Assembly (NCBI GenBank): GCA_023512835.1
Contig: CM042084.1
Coordinates: forward strand, 14,399,903 to 14,463,902
DNA: 64,000 nucleotides
Direction of reading: 5' to 3'
DNA from: Taxillus chinensis
Lineage: Eukaryota; Streptophyta; Magnoliopsida; Santalales; Loranthaceae
The notes under the pieces are model-generated. The model searched no databases. It was not told the DNA's origin and saw nothing but the letters and a program-made list of their open reading frames with translations. Below, piece by piece: positions 1-11,764 of the stretch (within the stretch, counting starts at the first letter, position 1; the number at the start of each line of letters is the position of its first letter). The translations under genes and the position numbers were made by a program.

Positions 1-1860
1 ATAATAATTCCGTGTAAATGTGTTGTAGATGCCTATTTGTATGTCTCTTAGTATGGGTTGTACACGAAGTTTGTTGTTGAGGTCTCCACCTTTCATAAAG
101 TGGGAGGATTCAAATTGTAAGGATATAAGGCAATGAAAGTGGATTTTGGGTAAATCTGTATTTTTTCTAAGGATTCAAATTATATCCACTGAGTTCTTGC
201 AACGAGGATAAAGTTTTATGACAAACATAAAAGTTCCAAAATAGGCATAAAACCATATTGAAGGAGGTGCTGTTGTTTTTGTTTTCAGTGGCATACTCTG
301 AACCCATAAAAGACCCTACAATGATAGCAATTACAATGTAGTGGACCTATACTTGGAAAGAAAAAATAATGCAGTGATAATAATTAGAGGTAGCAGTGTG
401 ACTAAAAAGACAAAAAAAAAGGCTTACATAACAGTATGTTACACCCATCAATCATGTTTTGCAGGTAAAAATTTTACAATGGCAAAAAATTGTCCCTATG
501 TTTAGGTGCACAAATTTGAAAGGGCCAGAATTGCTAGATAGGTGGGAACTAGAGGTGGCCAAAATTGTGCAACTGGGCTTAGTTGTATGGTCAGCCTGAT
601 TTATATGATAAAAAAATGTCGGCAATTGCATGACAATCATTTAATAGAATCATTTTTTTCTTTAATTTTTTGAAAATAATATCCCGTCTCATGATGTATA
701 GTCTTTTTATTTGTATTATTGCATTATTAAATCAAAATTTCGAATATAATGGATTAGATTTGATCCATTTGCTATTTTCAAGCAAAAAAACAATAAAACA
801 TATTCGGCCTAGAAGAGGTTCCACATGTCATTCATTTCAATAAAAAATCAAAAGAATAATACATCATTCGGGAGCATACCTCCAAAAAGTACACGACATT
901 TCTCATGTAAGAAAATTTAAGCATCATAGTCATTAATTTAAAGAATCACAATTTCACTTCAAAGTTGATCTCTAGTAAACAAATAAAAGTTGATTTCCAG
1001 CATGTTATCTTCTTGTGAGATCATCCATGGCACTGTTTTCCAATGAATGTGATGTGTTATCACCATTTCTTAGTATAACTTGGTCATCATTTTTTCCTGC
1101 TAGTGGAGCTTCAATCCAGCTAAAGAGAAGTTGGGGGTCAGTTTCCTCCTCCATATCCAAGTAATCACTATAGAATTTGAAATGAACCAAGAATATTAAA
1201 ATAAGATAAACATATACTAAATTAAATATTTTCAGTGCAAACCTATACTTGCTAGTATTATGACATTACATTTCTTGTTAGAAATCTTCAACTGCAAACA
1301 TTACTCTATTATTAACCAATGAACGTAGCTCAGATCGCAACTGAAAACACATGAAACCGGTAAAATATTTTAAAAAAAAATCACAAAGATAAAAGCTACA
1401 AATAAATTACAAAGGTAAAAACTAAAAAAGATATCTATATAATAGATCTAGATCTCTTGTGACTTTGCTTTGTCCCCAAATTGCTCTCCCTTTTCTCATT
1501 CTTTTGTCTACATAAGACATCAGTCGATCACTCGAGAGACACACATCTTGGCCACTATTAAAATTTCAAACACACTAAAAGAGGGTTGTAAACGAGTTAT
1601 GTTTGATGGAATTTTAGATTTCCTTGATTTTAGAAACTTTAATGTATGTATTGATTGCATCAAAGAAAATAAACAAAAATAAAGAAATCAGGTGTCAACA
1701 AAACTTCGGGCATCTTAAAATTAATATACACAAATATTTATAGAACATTCCCTATAACTTCCTAGAATGACCAATAGTATTTCAAATCATTCATAAATGA
1801 TTAATTATTCATGATATGAGTATCTATTTCTTATTTATGATAAACTTAAATTTTGGATAT
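1..1860. other. AT-rich intergenic DNA, no confident gene
   Basis: I see no recognisable gene. The only exon-like piece is on the minus strand at about 1013-1169: it reads from a possible acceptor (ctatag) through an acidic stretch containing DYLDMEEETDPQLLFSWIEA to a TAA stop. A possible companion exon lies near 1285-1340, but I could not join the two with a convincing phase, nor name the family. It may be the last exon of a gene lying to the right that later insertions destroyed, or chance. Confidence 0.3.
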
Positions 1861-3116
1861 GTTCAAAATGTTTAATTCTAAAGTTGAGAACCAACCTAAC
1901 AATAGGATAAGGAGTGTTAAGTTTGACCATGGTGGTAAATATTATGATAAACATGGTGGTTTAGGTGAATAATGTCTAGGACCTTTTGCAAAATTTCTAG
2001 AAAAATATGAAATTGTCCTACACTAAACTACGTTATGATCGTTTAACATGAATGATCGATGTAGCTAAAAGATAAAATGGAATGCGTAAGGATATGATAA
2101 GGAGTATAATTAATTATTATACCTTACTATACTCATTATGGATAGAAGCACTTAAAACAATAGCTTATATTTTGAATAGAGTACCAATTAAACTAGCAAC
2201 AAAAAAACCTTAACAACTTTAGACATGCAAAAAGTCTAATATAAGGTATTTTCATATTGAGGATATTCAACTGAAGCAAGGCCTCACAAGCCATGTGAAT
2301 ATAAATTAGACTCCAAAACCCTAAGCAATTACTTTATTGGTTACTCTGAGTAATAAAAGAGTCATAAGTTTTATGATCCCACACCTATATTAATTTTTGA
2401 GAAGGTAACTGAATGTTCTTTGAGATTACTGAGTTTTGGGGAAAATAAAGTTAACAATATTATTTTTTAGGATGAATCAATTATAATTTTTACTATCATT
2501 TTTGACAATGTACATGCTTCTTTTTCTATCATTGATCAAGCAGCGAATGCATATCCTTAATTAAACAATGTTAATTAAAATCTCATTCATAAGGAACGAA
2601 CTCAACAATTTTAAAAGTCAATATCATTAAGGTAATCCGCTAGAAAGAAAAGAAACGCTCTTATAAATGATTATATTGTATTTCTCTATGAACATAAAAA
2701 AGACATTAGAATGGTGGAAGATAATCCAATTAATCTCTATAAAGCCATATAATATTCTAGCTTTAAAAAGTAAATTAATGCTATAAATAATGAATATAAG
2801 CTTATGCTAGATAATAAGTTTATAAAACTTGTCATATTAACAGAAAGTGCAAAGCTCATTGGTTATAAATAAAAATTAAAAATCAAAAGGAACTCGCAAA
2901 ATAATTTAGGTGGTATAAGGCTTGTATTGTAACAAAAGACTTTACTCAAAATAAAGGGATTGATTTTAAAGAGATTTTATCTCTTGTTTTAATGACAGAC
3001 TCTTTCAGGATAATTATGACACTGGTTGCACATCTTAACCTTAAGTTTCATTAAATGGATGTCAAGACAATATTTCCTCATGGTGACATTGATAAAACAA
3101 TTTATATGGTGTAGCT
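1861..3116 (+). mobile_element. Highly degraded Ty1/copia pol relic
   Basis: Conceptual reading of the plus strand, across many stops and frameshifts, gives copia integrase-like text at about 1870-2240 (a GGxYY-like patch followed by the region that precedes the integrase C-terminus). A reverse-transcriptase N-terminal part follows at about 2860-3116, with an MDVKT-type motif near 3055-3070 that continues in the usual copia order. No long open frame remains and no LTR could be assigned. The match stops abruptly at 3116, where the gypsy-type LTR begins, so the relic seems to have been split by that later insertion. The assignment rests on motif order, not on any single clean frame. Confidence 0.6.
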
Positions 3117-5750
3117 TGTCAACCCCCCAAATTTTAGGAGACCCAAAAGCAAGGACATGACTTCCCCATGCCAACACATAAAAGGGTTAAAGAATTGATA
3201 ACTAGCGCTAAAATAGAACTACACAACAAGTACTATTGAAAATGAACATGAATAATCATACATCAAGAGTAATATTATACATTCTTAATGACATACAACT
3301 AAATAATTTAACATATTACTTGTTCAATAAACACAACTTAATTATGTCATGTATCAAATCACAACTTATACAAATACAAATATTTTAATCAATGCAGCTA
3401 CCACATGCCCGTGTATGGGAAAAGGACAACAAAATTGTGTTGTAAACAATATAGCAAGAGTGAAAGCACAAAGGTTAACCCTACGTTAATGAAGGTTTAG
3501 TTTGCTTAATTATAACACTAGTGGCTACCTCGTCTTCGAACTTGGAAAGAAATATACTCGTGATAGTGTAATGTCCTAAACTACCTGACAAGCAATCACG
3601 TCAACCAACAAAGCAACGGGAATAACTCATATGCATATATTAATCAACCATCCAAATTTTAAACAATAAAAATATCCTGATTGATCATACACTCAACACT
3701 ATAGTTAACTCCTTTGCCAGTCAATGGCATTGAGCTATCTCATAGCCCGCCATATGTGGGTTCACCACTTCAACCTAACTATACATAGGTCCTCAGCCAG
3801 TCTCTTTAACAATCCAATTATGGGTATATTGCTCCAAATTAACCATTCATCTATGACTATGTCATTCAAGCTAACCACGTATAGAATCTTGACCATACAT
3901 TTATCAACTAGTCATATATGAGTCTGCGACTTTAAGTTAACCACCCATAGGACCTCAGTTAACTATTATAACTTTAAACCATCAATATACCATAAACTAG
4001 GCCCATAACATTTACAAAGTCACGAATAACATCACAGGGTTCATTAACCCCCCAATATAGTCATATCACACATATATACAACAAAATAGGGTATCTGGCA
4101 AAACCAATTCATCCCCACACCATATCATGCCAAGAAAGCCCTAAACACTCAAACATTGATATAATTCATTATAGTAGGGTTCAAACATCAATATCATGGT
4201 TCTAAATAACTTAAGTAGGGATTATATAGCTTAAACGGGATGAATAAAAGGAACAATAACACAAAACCACCAAAGTATGGTGGGGGGTGGGAGGGTGCTA
4301 TCGCGCCTTAAATTTTTAACTCATGAAAACTAATTGAGTGACTTTTTATACCTGCTATAACAGTCCAAGCCACCTATAGCCCAATGTTGTTTCGCTTTGG
4401 GCAACTTCTTGCAAAACTTTTGTTCTTGGTAGTGCCCACTGATACCCCAAAACACACCGTGCTAAAGAGGTATCCATGCCCTCCTTATGAGGCACACTTC
4501 GTTCTCCCCTTAGTCCGATGTGGGACTTGTGAAATCCGATCCATTCCCCTTAGGAGGCTCACGTCCTCGTGGGACTATGGCACACCGACCCGGGTCCCTG
4601 CTATAATACCATTTATAACAATTCAAGTCACTTGTAGCCCGTTATTGTTTCACTTTGGGCCATTGTCCGCATGGCTTTTGTTTTTGGTAGTGCCCACTAG
4701 CACTCCAAAACGTGTCGTGCTAGAGAGGTATCAACGCACTCCTTATGAGACACACTTCGTTATCCCCTCAATCCGATGTACCGATGTACGGCTTGTGAGA
4801 TCCATTGACTTTACACTTACACCCGAAGGGTCAAAGAGTCAGTGATGACATCTAAAAGAGGACCATAACATAGGTGATGTCCCTACCCACTCACTAAATT
4901 TATGCATTCATTCACATAACACAGAATACATAGATCCTATTTCCAACAAAATCTCATATAATGTTCTCCCCCCCTCAATGTTACATCATAATTAACTAAA
5001 CAAATTCAAACCAATATTATCATAAGAATATCAATTCAAAACAACATGTGAAATATTAAACAATGAAGCCTCTCGGCATGGTGTTTACCATGGGTTGATT
5101 TAACTAACTCTGATAGGCACCTAAAAGAAAAACAAATATAACAAGAGGGGTAAGCAACCACAGTTCAGTAGGAATCATGTTTCCTTTATCCATCTCACTC
5201 CTAAACTTTATATGTAATTTGTATGTGTGTGCCCATGTAGTATTTTTAATATAAACAAGTCATACAAACCATTATAGTAACACAAATAGTCGAGTTAAAC
5301 CGCATTACTCATTCAGCAACACATGCTCTCAATTTCAACCTTTCAGACTCTCAATTCTAACCTTTTAGGCTTTTAATTTTAAACTCTTAGGCTCTCTAAA
5401 TTCTAGCTTCTCAGGCTTTTAGATAATAAACACTTTTCAGGACACACATACAATATGACATGCAATTTAATTCACGATTCAACAATAACACAATATAATT
5501 CACATATCAAACGTAGGCATCTCATGCTTAAGGTAACATTAGATATATTCAATTTCATCAGTAAAAACAAATATTAAACAACACACAATTTCAACAAATA
5601 AGTTGAGCTTTTGTATCAGTTCAAGCCACGGACTCCACAAATTTCAAGATTGGAAATAACAATAATAACATAATTAATAGACGAAATTGTTCAGATATAC
5701 CTTAAATTTGTGATAGCCAAAATTTGAAATATTTATAAGGTTAAAATTTT
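3117..5750. mobile_element. Degraded gypsy-type LTR, copy 1
   Basis: It starts with TGTCAACCCCCCAAATTTTA and continues with a block (gacatgacttcc...) that matches the first 100 bp of the element at 14354 at many positions. A second shared block, near 5130-5165 (gggtaagc...cagtagg), matches 14730-14760. The shared order and TGTCA start indicate two diverged copies of one long LTR family. The right end is not resolved and is given only approximately. A tandem 258-bp repeat (4359 onward) lies within it. No coding capacity is seen. Confidence 0.5.
4359..4830 (+). repeat. Two diverged direct repeats, period 258 bp
   Basis: Copy 1 begins at 4359 (aacagtccaagcc) and copy 2 at 4617 (aacaattcaagtc). 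Both then run through a shared order of words: tagccc, tgtttc, ctttggg, tggtagtgcccact, gtgcta, agaggtatc, cttatgag, acacttcgtt. A 153-codon open frame spans the pair only because both copies happen to stay open. The text resembles a dispersed non-coding plant repeat rather than a protein gene. Copy 2 is shorter at its right end. Confidence 0.75.
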
Positions 5751-6855
5751 ATATAATTACATATGTGAACCATTGAGAAATTGATAAAAAAATTTATCAA
5801 TTGGGGTTACACATGTAAATATTCAATGTGTTTTACTATCTTTAGTTAATTCTAAATTAAAATAATTTAATTGAAATTTAGATTTGAATGTTTGAAAATA
5901 TAATTATTATGAAATTAATGTGTAAATATTAGACTGTTATATCTAATAATTTGATAATGTGTCATATTGGAAATATCAAATTATATATTAAGGTTATGGT
6001 TTTCAATTTGTATTTATTTATTTATTCTATTTTCCCAAGGTAATTGAAAACTAGAGTTTATAAATTCGTGACAAAGATCCGTTCATTGAACACCAAACAA
6101 TAAATTTTATTTATCTTCCACTTTAAAATATTTATAATATACAACAGTTAATTAAGTTTTCACAAATCAGCAGAATATTTGTTATTGTGTGAATATTAAG
6201 GAATGTGGATATGCTTTCAGGCATTTTTTATCAGTGAAGCTAGAGGCGCACGATAAATTCTCAAAGTTCGAGTAAGAGCTACTCGCCCAATTTTAGTAGC
6301 TATTCAATAATAACTAGATGGAGCAAGCCAAGAAGTGATAAATTTTATTTTAAATTTAATCGAGCATTAATTGTGAGGCTTGATAACTCATTATCAAATT
6401 TAGTTGATAGCCCATTAAATTGAGCTGCCTATATGTCCATCAAACTCGGTTCGGTTGACTGTGGAAAGAGTTGGTGTTGAAGAAATTGTATATGTAGGAT
6501 AGGAGTAATACAAGAAAATGAATATTCTTCCACATGGGCATTAAAAAGGAGAAAGCAATAAAAGAAAAGAAAAACTGTGAAAAAAAATAAAGAAAAAAAA
6601 CTGTGAAAAAAATAAAGAAAAAAACTGCATGGGAAGACTTTCGCTCAAGAAAGAAACACTTAAACTACCAAACTATTTATTGTGTAAACATTAAAACACT
6701 TAATATAAAATAAGAGCAGTTATAAGTTCATAAAAATATTAATTGAATCTAATTAAATTAGAGCCAGTTTAATCTCGGCTTGATGAAGACAACCGAGCAA
6801 AAAATTAATCTCGTGTATTCCACCGGCCAAACCTCGCCAAAATGATGTTTGCCAC
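5751..6855. other. Intergenic DNA upstream of the CER2-like gene
   Basis: AT-rich DNA without a recognisable gene. A short purine-rich direct repeat (units ending in actgtgaaaaaa) lies at about 6560-6630. Confidence 0.5.
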
Positions 6856-6860
6856 ACACG

Positions 6861-6868
6861 TATATAGA
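6861..6868 (+). promoter_or_regulatory. Probable TATA box of the CER2-like gene
   Basis: TATATAGA lies 166 bp before the chosen ATG (7027). A CT-rich stretch at 6932-6950, common in plant 5' leaders, lies between them. No transcript evidence is available here. Confidence 0.45.
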
Positions 6869-7026
6869 GAGATATCGCAATTCAAGCACTCCACTTCACT
6901 CGACGTACGGTGGATGCAATAATAATTTTTTTCTCTCTCTCTCTCTCTATTCAACACCCCCGGCCCGCAACATCACTGCCACCTCCCCAACCAACCAAAC
7001 CAACCCCCCCGCACAGGATAGGGTCG

Positions 7027-10000
7027 ATGGATGACAACAAGGAAAACTTGGTCTACGACATAATGGTTTCGTCGACGGTGCCGGAGAAGAGTACCGGGGA
7101 GGGCAGGGACCGGGAATTCAGCAGCATGGACCTGGCGATGAAGCTTCACTACCTCAAGGCTGTATACTTCTTCGAGAGCGGCTCAGTGAAGGGGCTGAGG
7201 CTGCAGGACTTTAAGGACCCCACGTTCTGGTGGCTGCGCGTCTTCTACATGGCCTGCGGTCGCGTCCGCCGCCATCCTGACACCACCCGCCCGTTCCTCA
7301 AGTGCAACGACGGAGGCATCCGGTGCATCGAGGCGCAGTGTAGCAAGACCGTGGCCGAGTGGCTGGCCATGGACGACCATCAGTCTACTAATGATCATCT
7401 CCTGGTCTATCATCAACCTCTTGGACCTCAGCTCGTTTTCTCTCCACTCGTATATTTGCAGGTACGCACCCGATCGATTTAATTAACTCTACTTACTTGC
7501 TTGTTATTTTTATTTATTATCACACAACCCAAAAAAACAAATTGCATTATTTTTTTAACCCCATTATCTTTAGTAATATTTCAAGATGTGATATCTTGTT
7601 TCTATGATCATGATGTGATGCTCCAGCGCTCTCTAAAATTTAGTATATTTTAATTAATTTTTTTTAATAGTTTGATTTTATCTAATTATATAATATTTTA
7701 TAACTATTATTAAATTTTGATTTAAAATTTTATTTTGTATGAGTATTCTTTAAATAGTTACTGTTTTATTAGATTAAAATATTAATAAAATCAATTTAAA
7801 GTGTGTCAAAATTTTACTATACATAGCTAAGGGCTTAATGAGTTACATAACTTATAGTAATCCAATAGAACAACTAATTAAAGTATGCAATTAGCTCCCT
7901 ATAGTATATTAAAAAATCATATAAAGAGAGAGTTGAAGATGCTCTAAATTTTTCTTTCTTTATACGACTCACTAGCTTATTATAAGGTACCAAATACAAA
8001 CTCTAGCTACCTCAACCTTAGTAACTTCCTAAAATAAATAACTTCATATGCCACTCACCATATATGGCAAGGCTTGTACGCTCGCTATGTATTATTTTAT
8101 TAATATTATTCTTGTAATGGCCGGTCACCAAGAGGTTGGACTGATATTTTAATATTAACTTAGTATTTATTATTATAACATTCATATTAAAAAAATAATT
8201 AAATATTTTATAGTTAACTAAAATATAAAGCATGGTTGTAATATGTAATTTAAAAATAGTTACTTAAAATAAATTTTACCTACGATAGAGAGTATGGACA
8301 TGGAGCATTGTTGAAGATGCTCCTAGTAATGACAACAGATTTTCTAAAGGAATATATTTTTTTGTTATTTAAGAAAAAAATGAAAAAAAAAACTATAAAA
8401 TCATTCCTAAATCTTGTATAAAAAAAATTAAAAAGTCATTAAATCTTCTATGCTTTTCTTACATATTAAATTATAAAAAACTTAATATTAAATAAAATAG
8501 AGCTAAAATATATTATTTTAATGATATAGAGAGTGATTAAAAAATTTATTGTATTATATATTAATATGGAAAAATAAAAAATAATTTTAAAACTAAATAC
8601 ATTAACATTTGTATATCATCAATTCGATTAACGCATTTGAAGCCAGGAAAAGAAACTTGTATGGCATGGGATTGTGGGGATAATATTGATCAACTTGTAT
8701 GACATTTTTTTAGGCTATTAGCTAGGTATTGGCTTTTGGATAACTAATATCGAAAATTTGTTCCGTGTAATAAAATTCTACGTGATTCATTATTTCGTAA
8801 TATTAAATCAGTTTTTTATTACACTAGCTAGCATGCATGGATCCTCCATTTTTGTCATTTATATAATTAATTACATTTTTAATTTTTTTTTGGTCTGAGG
8901 AGGCCAAAGGCGGTTCCAATTATAACTCATAAGAATTATATATATACTCGTAGGAGAAGTGCGCGTGCACCATACTTGTATCCACCCAAATTCAGCTGTT
9001 TTTCAACGTAACGGCTTAATCTTGGACTCTTGGTGCGCGCCAGCACCAAGTAGCCAAGTAGGGCCCTATAACTTATAATAACCTTAACGGAAAACAACGA
9101 AAACAGTTCCCCCACACTTAAAATGTGGGTTTGCCTTTTCGATTACTCCTGGCGTCTTCTACTGTCAATCATGTATGGCTCGTAATATAGTTTGTATTTT
9201 TTTATATGTACACGCATAAAAATCAACCATACAAGTAGGAGAATCGGAGATATCAAAGTGATAGACAGCATATTTGGACTGTCGTGTGGTCCACCGATTC
9301 CGTATTGTCTCAGGTACTGTTGTATACTTGCGTCCTGGCCAATACGTTAGCTGTTGTGTTCACACGAAGGCCAGGCAATATTTGTAAAATGAAGTAGCGT
9401 GGCCGTGTGGGTCTGTTTGCACACCGGCTCGCACGCATATAGAATTTACTAAATTATAGAAAAATTATATAATAAATAAATTACAAAACTTTAGGAATTA
9501 TAATAAATAATTAAAGTAGTAATTAAAGTTCTGTAATTACTAAATTATAGAACTTTAATCTTGATCATTTGATCTAGTACATATAGAACTTCATATTAAA
9601 CTTTTATAATCATAACAAATTATTGTAATGGAAATATAGGCTGATTATTGGAGTGCAGAATATTCTAGCGAATTAAACTCTCCTTATATTAGGCTGCTGG
9701 ATATGCATCCAATGACCTAGATTAAAAAAACCAGATTAAAAAATCTCAAGTTAAGAAACACATTTTCATGTTATCATAACCCTATATAATAAATACATAT
9801 ATAAGGTTGAAGATATGATGAGAAGCTCATTTAATTATGCGACTCATTTTTAATATAAATAGTTGATTATGCGACTTTTATTTAATAATAACTTTGCTAC
9901 TATATAATTTTAGTGTAGCGAAACTAAATTTTAAAAAAAAGTGTTGGCCATTGAAAATTTGTTACTATAACAGATTATTAACTAGCAAAATTAAAATTTC

Positions 10001-11764
10001 CAATAAACATTTTCTTGCTTTATAATAATTTCATGCACTGTATTACATGAAAATATAGACATATTTGATATAAGTTTTAATTTTTATTTTATGTTTATTG
10101 AATTTTATTGAAGTTTGTGTTAAATTATAATTTGAAAACGATATATGTATGTTATTAGGAAAGAAAAAATGTTTTAAAAAGTGTATATTTTTTTAAAATT
10201 AAATTCAATGAATTTTTTAAAAATAAAATTTAATGTGCTCATATAATAAAATAAATAAAAATTTAAATAAATAAATTGCTTAGGTCTCTCAACCGAATTG
10301 AGTTTAAATATAAAAATAAAAACCAGTTAAAAGTAATTTTTAAAAGCACATATAAAATTTATCTATTTTAAAATTTTAATTTTAAAATCATATAAATTTA
10401 CTATTTAAAAAAATAATAAAAACTTCTTTAACAAATGCACCTAAAGTTTAATCGCCCATTAAAATTTTTATTTTATTAGAGTATTAGTAGTAAATTTTTT
10501 ATAGATGTCTATTTTCATTTATTTAGTAAAAAAAATTTAAAAAATCAAAAAATTATTTTTCCAAATAATATTATTCATGAGATTTGTATAGTATTTCATA
10601 ATATATTGTAAAGAACTGTTTATTAAAAAGTTTCTCATATTTTATCTACACGTTTTTTTCACAAATTTCACTTTTACTATATATTAAATTATAAAAATAT
10701 TATTAAATAAAAATAATATATAAATATTATTTAAATTATTACTTGTATGAAAAAATAAAAAATAATTTAAATATGTAAAATAAAAAAACTGTAGTGCTCT
10801 TACAAGCCGAGTTTTACATGTGTTAAATGCATTGAGTTTTTGTGGTGCTCAGATTACGTGGTTCAAATGTGGAGGCGTGTCACTGGGGCTCAGCTGGGCC
10901 CACATCCTCGGAGACGCCTTCTCCGCCGTTGCCTTCGCTAATCTGTACGGCCAGTCCCTGTCGGGCAACCAGCCTGAACAACTGTCCCTGACCGCGAAAG
11001 TAGACACCGAAAAACCCAAGCCCCACCCTCCCCTTCCCTTCGCCGTGAAACCAATGCCCGCGAAAAGAGTGGGGCCCGTCGCAGACCACTGGGCAGTTCC
11101 CGACAGCGGTAGAAAAATGGGGACACACTTTTTCCACGTCACCGTCACACAGCTGCAGCATCTCCTCGCACAGCTGATGAGCCATGCAACGGAAGCGGAC
11201 CATGATGGTACCGAATCCATCACGTTCACACCCTTCGAAGTCCTCGCTGCTCTGATCTGGAAATCTTTGGCGGCGACATCCACATCAGAAGGGGACCGAC
11301 AGCCGCCGCTGGCGGTGACGATCTGCGAGACGGATTCTCATAGGAGGGGAAATGAGGTTCCGAGGAACTCCCAGAGGCTGCGGGTGGTGGAGACGCCGGA
11401 GGAGGTGGAAGTGGAATGGTGGGAGCTGGCGCGGCGGATTGCCGCCGGTAAAAAGGACCCCGGAGACGGGAACGGCGCCATTGAGGAGGTGGTGGAGAAG
11501 GAGAATGGGAATGTGGATTTGGTGGTTTACGGAGCCAACTTGACGTTTGTGAACATGGAAGAAGCGGAGGTCTACGGGATGGAGATTAGAGGGCACAGCC
11601 CGGTCCGGGTGAGTTACAGCGTGGGTGGGGTCGGTGAAAATGGGGTGGTTTTAGTGCTCCCTTCGCCGCCCGGAGATGTTGGTGGCGGCGGCCGGACGGT
11701 TAGCGTGACTCTGCCGGAGGACCAGCTTGTCCGGCTGAAGTTTGAGCTGTTTATGAGGCTTTGA
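7027..11764 (+). CDS. CER2/CER26-like BAHD-family protein (2 exons)
   Basis: Exons 7027-7461 and 10853-11764, joined in phase 0, give 448 aa, the usual length for this family. The single intron (GT at 7462, AG at 10851-10852) sits where BAHD genes normally have theirs, but at 3.4 kb it is long. Exon 2 opens with ITWFKCGGVSLGLSWAHILG, placing the HxxxD motif at H162-D166. The DFGWG motif of active BAHD acyltransferases is absent; the region reads VYGANLTFVNMEEAEVYGME instead, as in the CER2 clade. The known role of that clade is to help ER fatty-acid elongase (CER6-type condensing enzyme) extend acyl chains beyond C28 for cuticular wax. I chose the ATG at 7027 over the in-frame one at 6910 because the extra 39 residues are low-complexity leader sequence. 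It could instead be a divergent acyltransferase, but this is unlikely. Confidence 0.88.
10479..10799. mobile_element. MITE in the CER2-like intron (TTA target duplication)
   Basis: A 321-bp, very AT-rich element begins gagtattagtag and ends gtagtgctc, roughly inverted copies of each other. It is flanked by TTA at 10476-10478 and 10800-10802. A 3-bp TTA/TAA duplication and short inverted ends fit PIF/Harbinger-type MITEs. It ends only 53 bp before the second exon and so supplies much of the sequence where the branch point would lie. The terminal repeats are imperfect. Confidence 0.5.

Noticed and set aside
4384..4845. 153-codon plus-strand open frame
   Set aside because: It spans two copies of a 258-bp non-coding direct repeat; both copies encode similar text only because the DNA is duplicated.
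10849..11596. Antisense open frames over the CER2-like exon 2
   Set aside because: They are shadows of a GC-rich conserved exon; the plus frame carries the HxxxD motif and family text.
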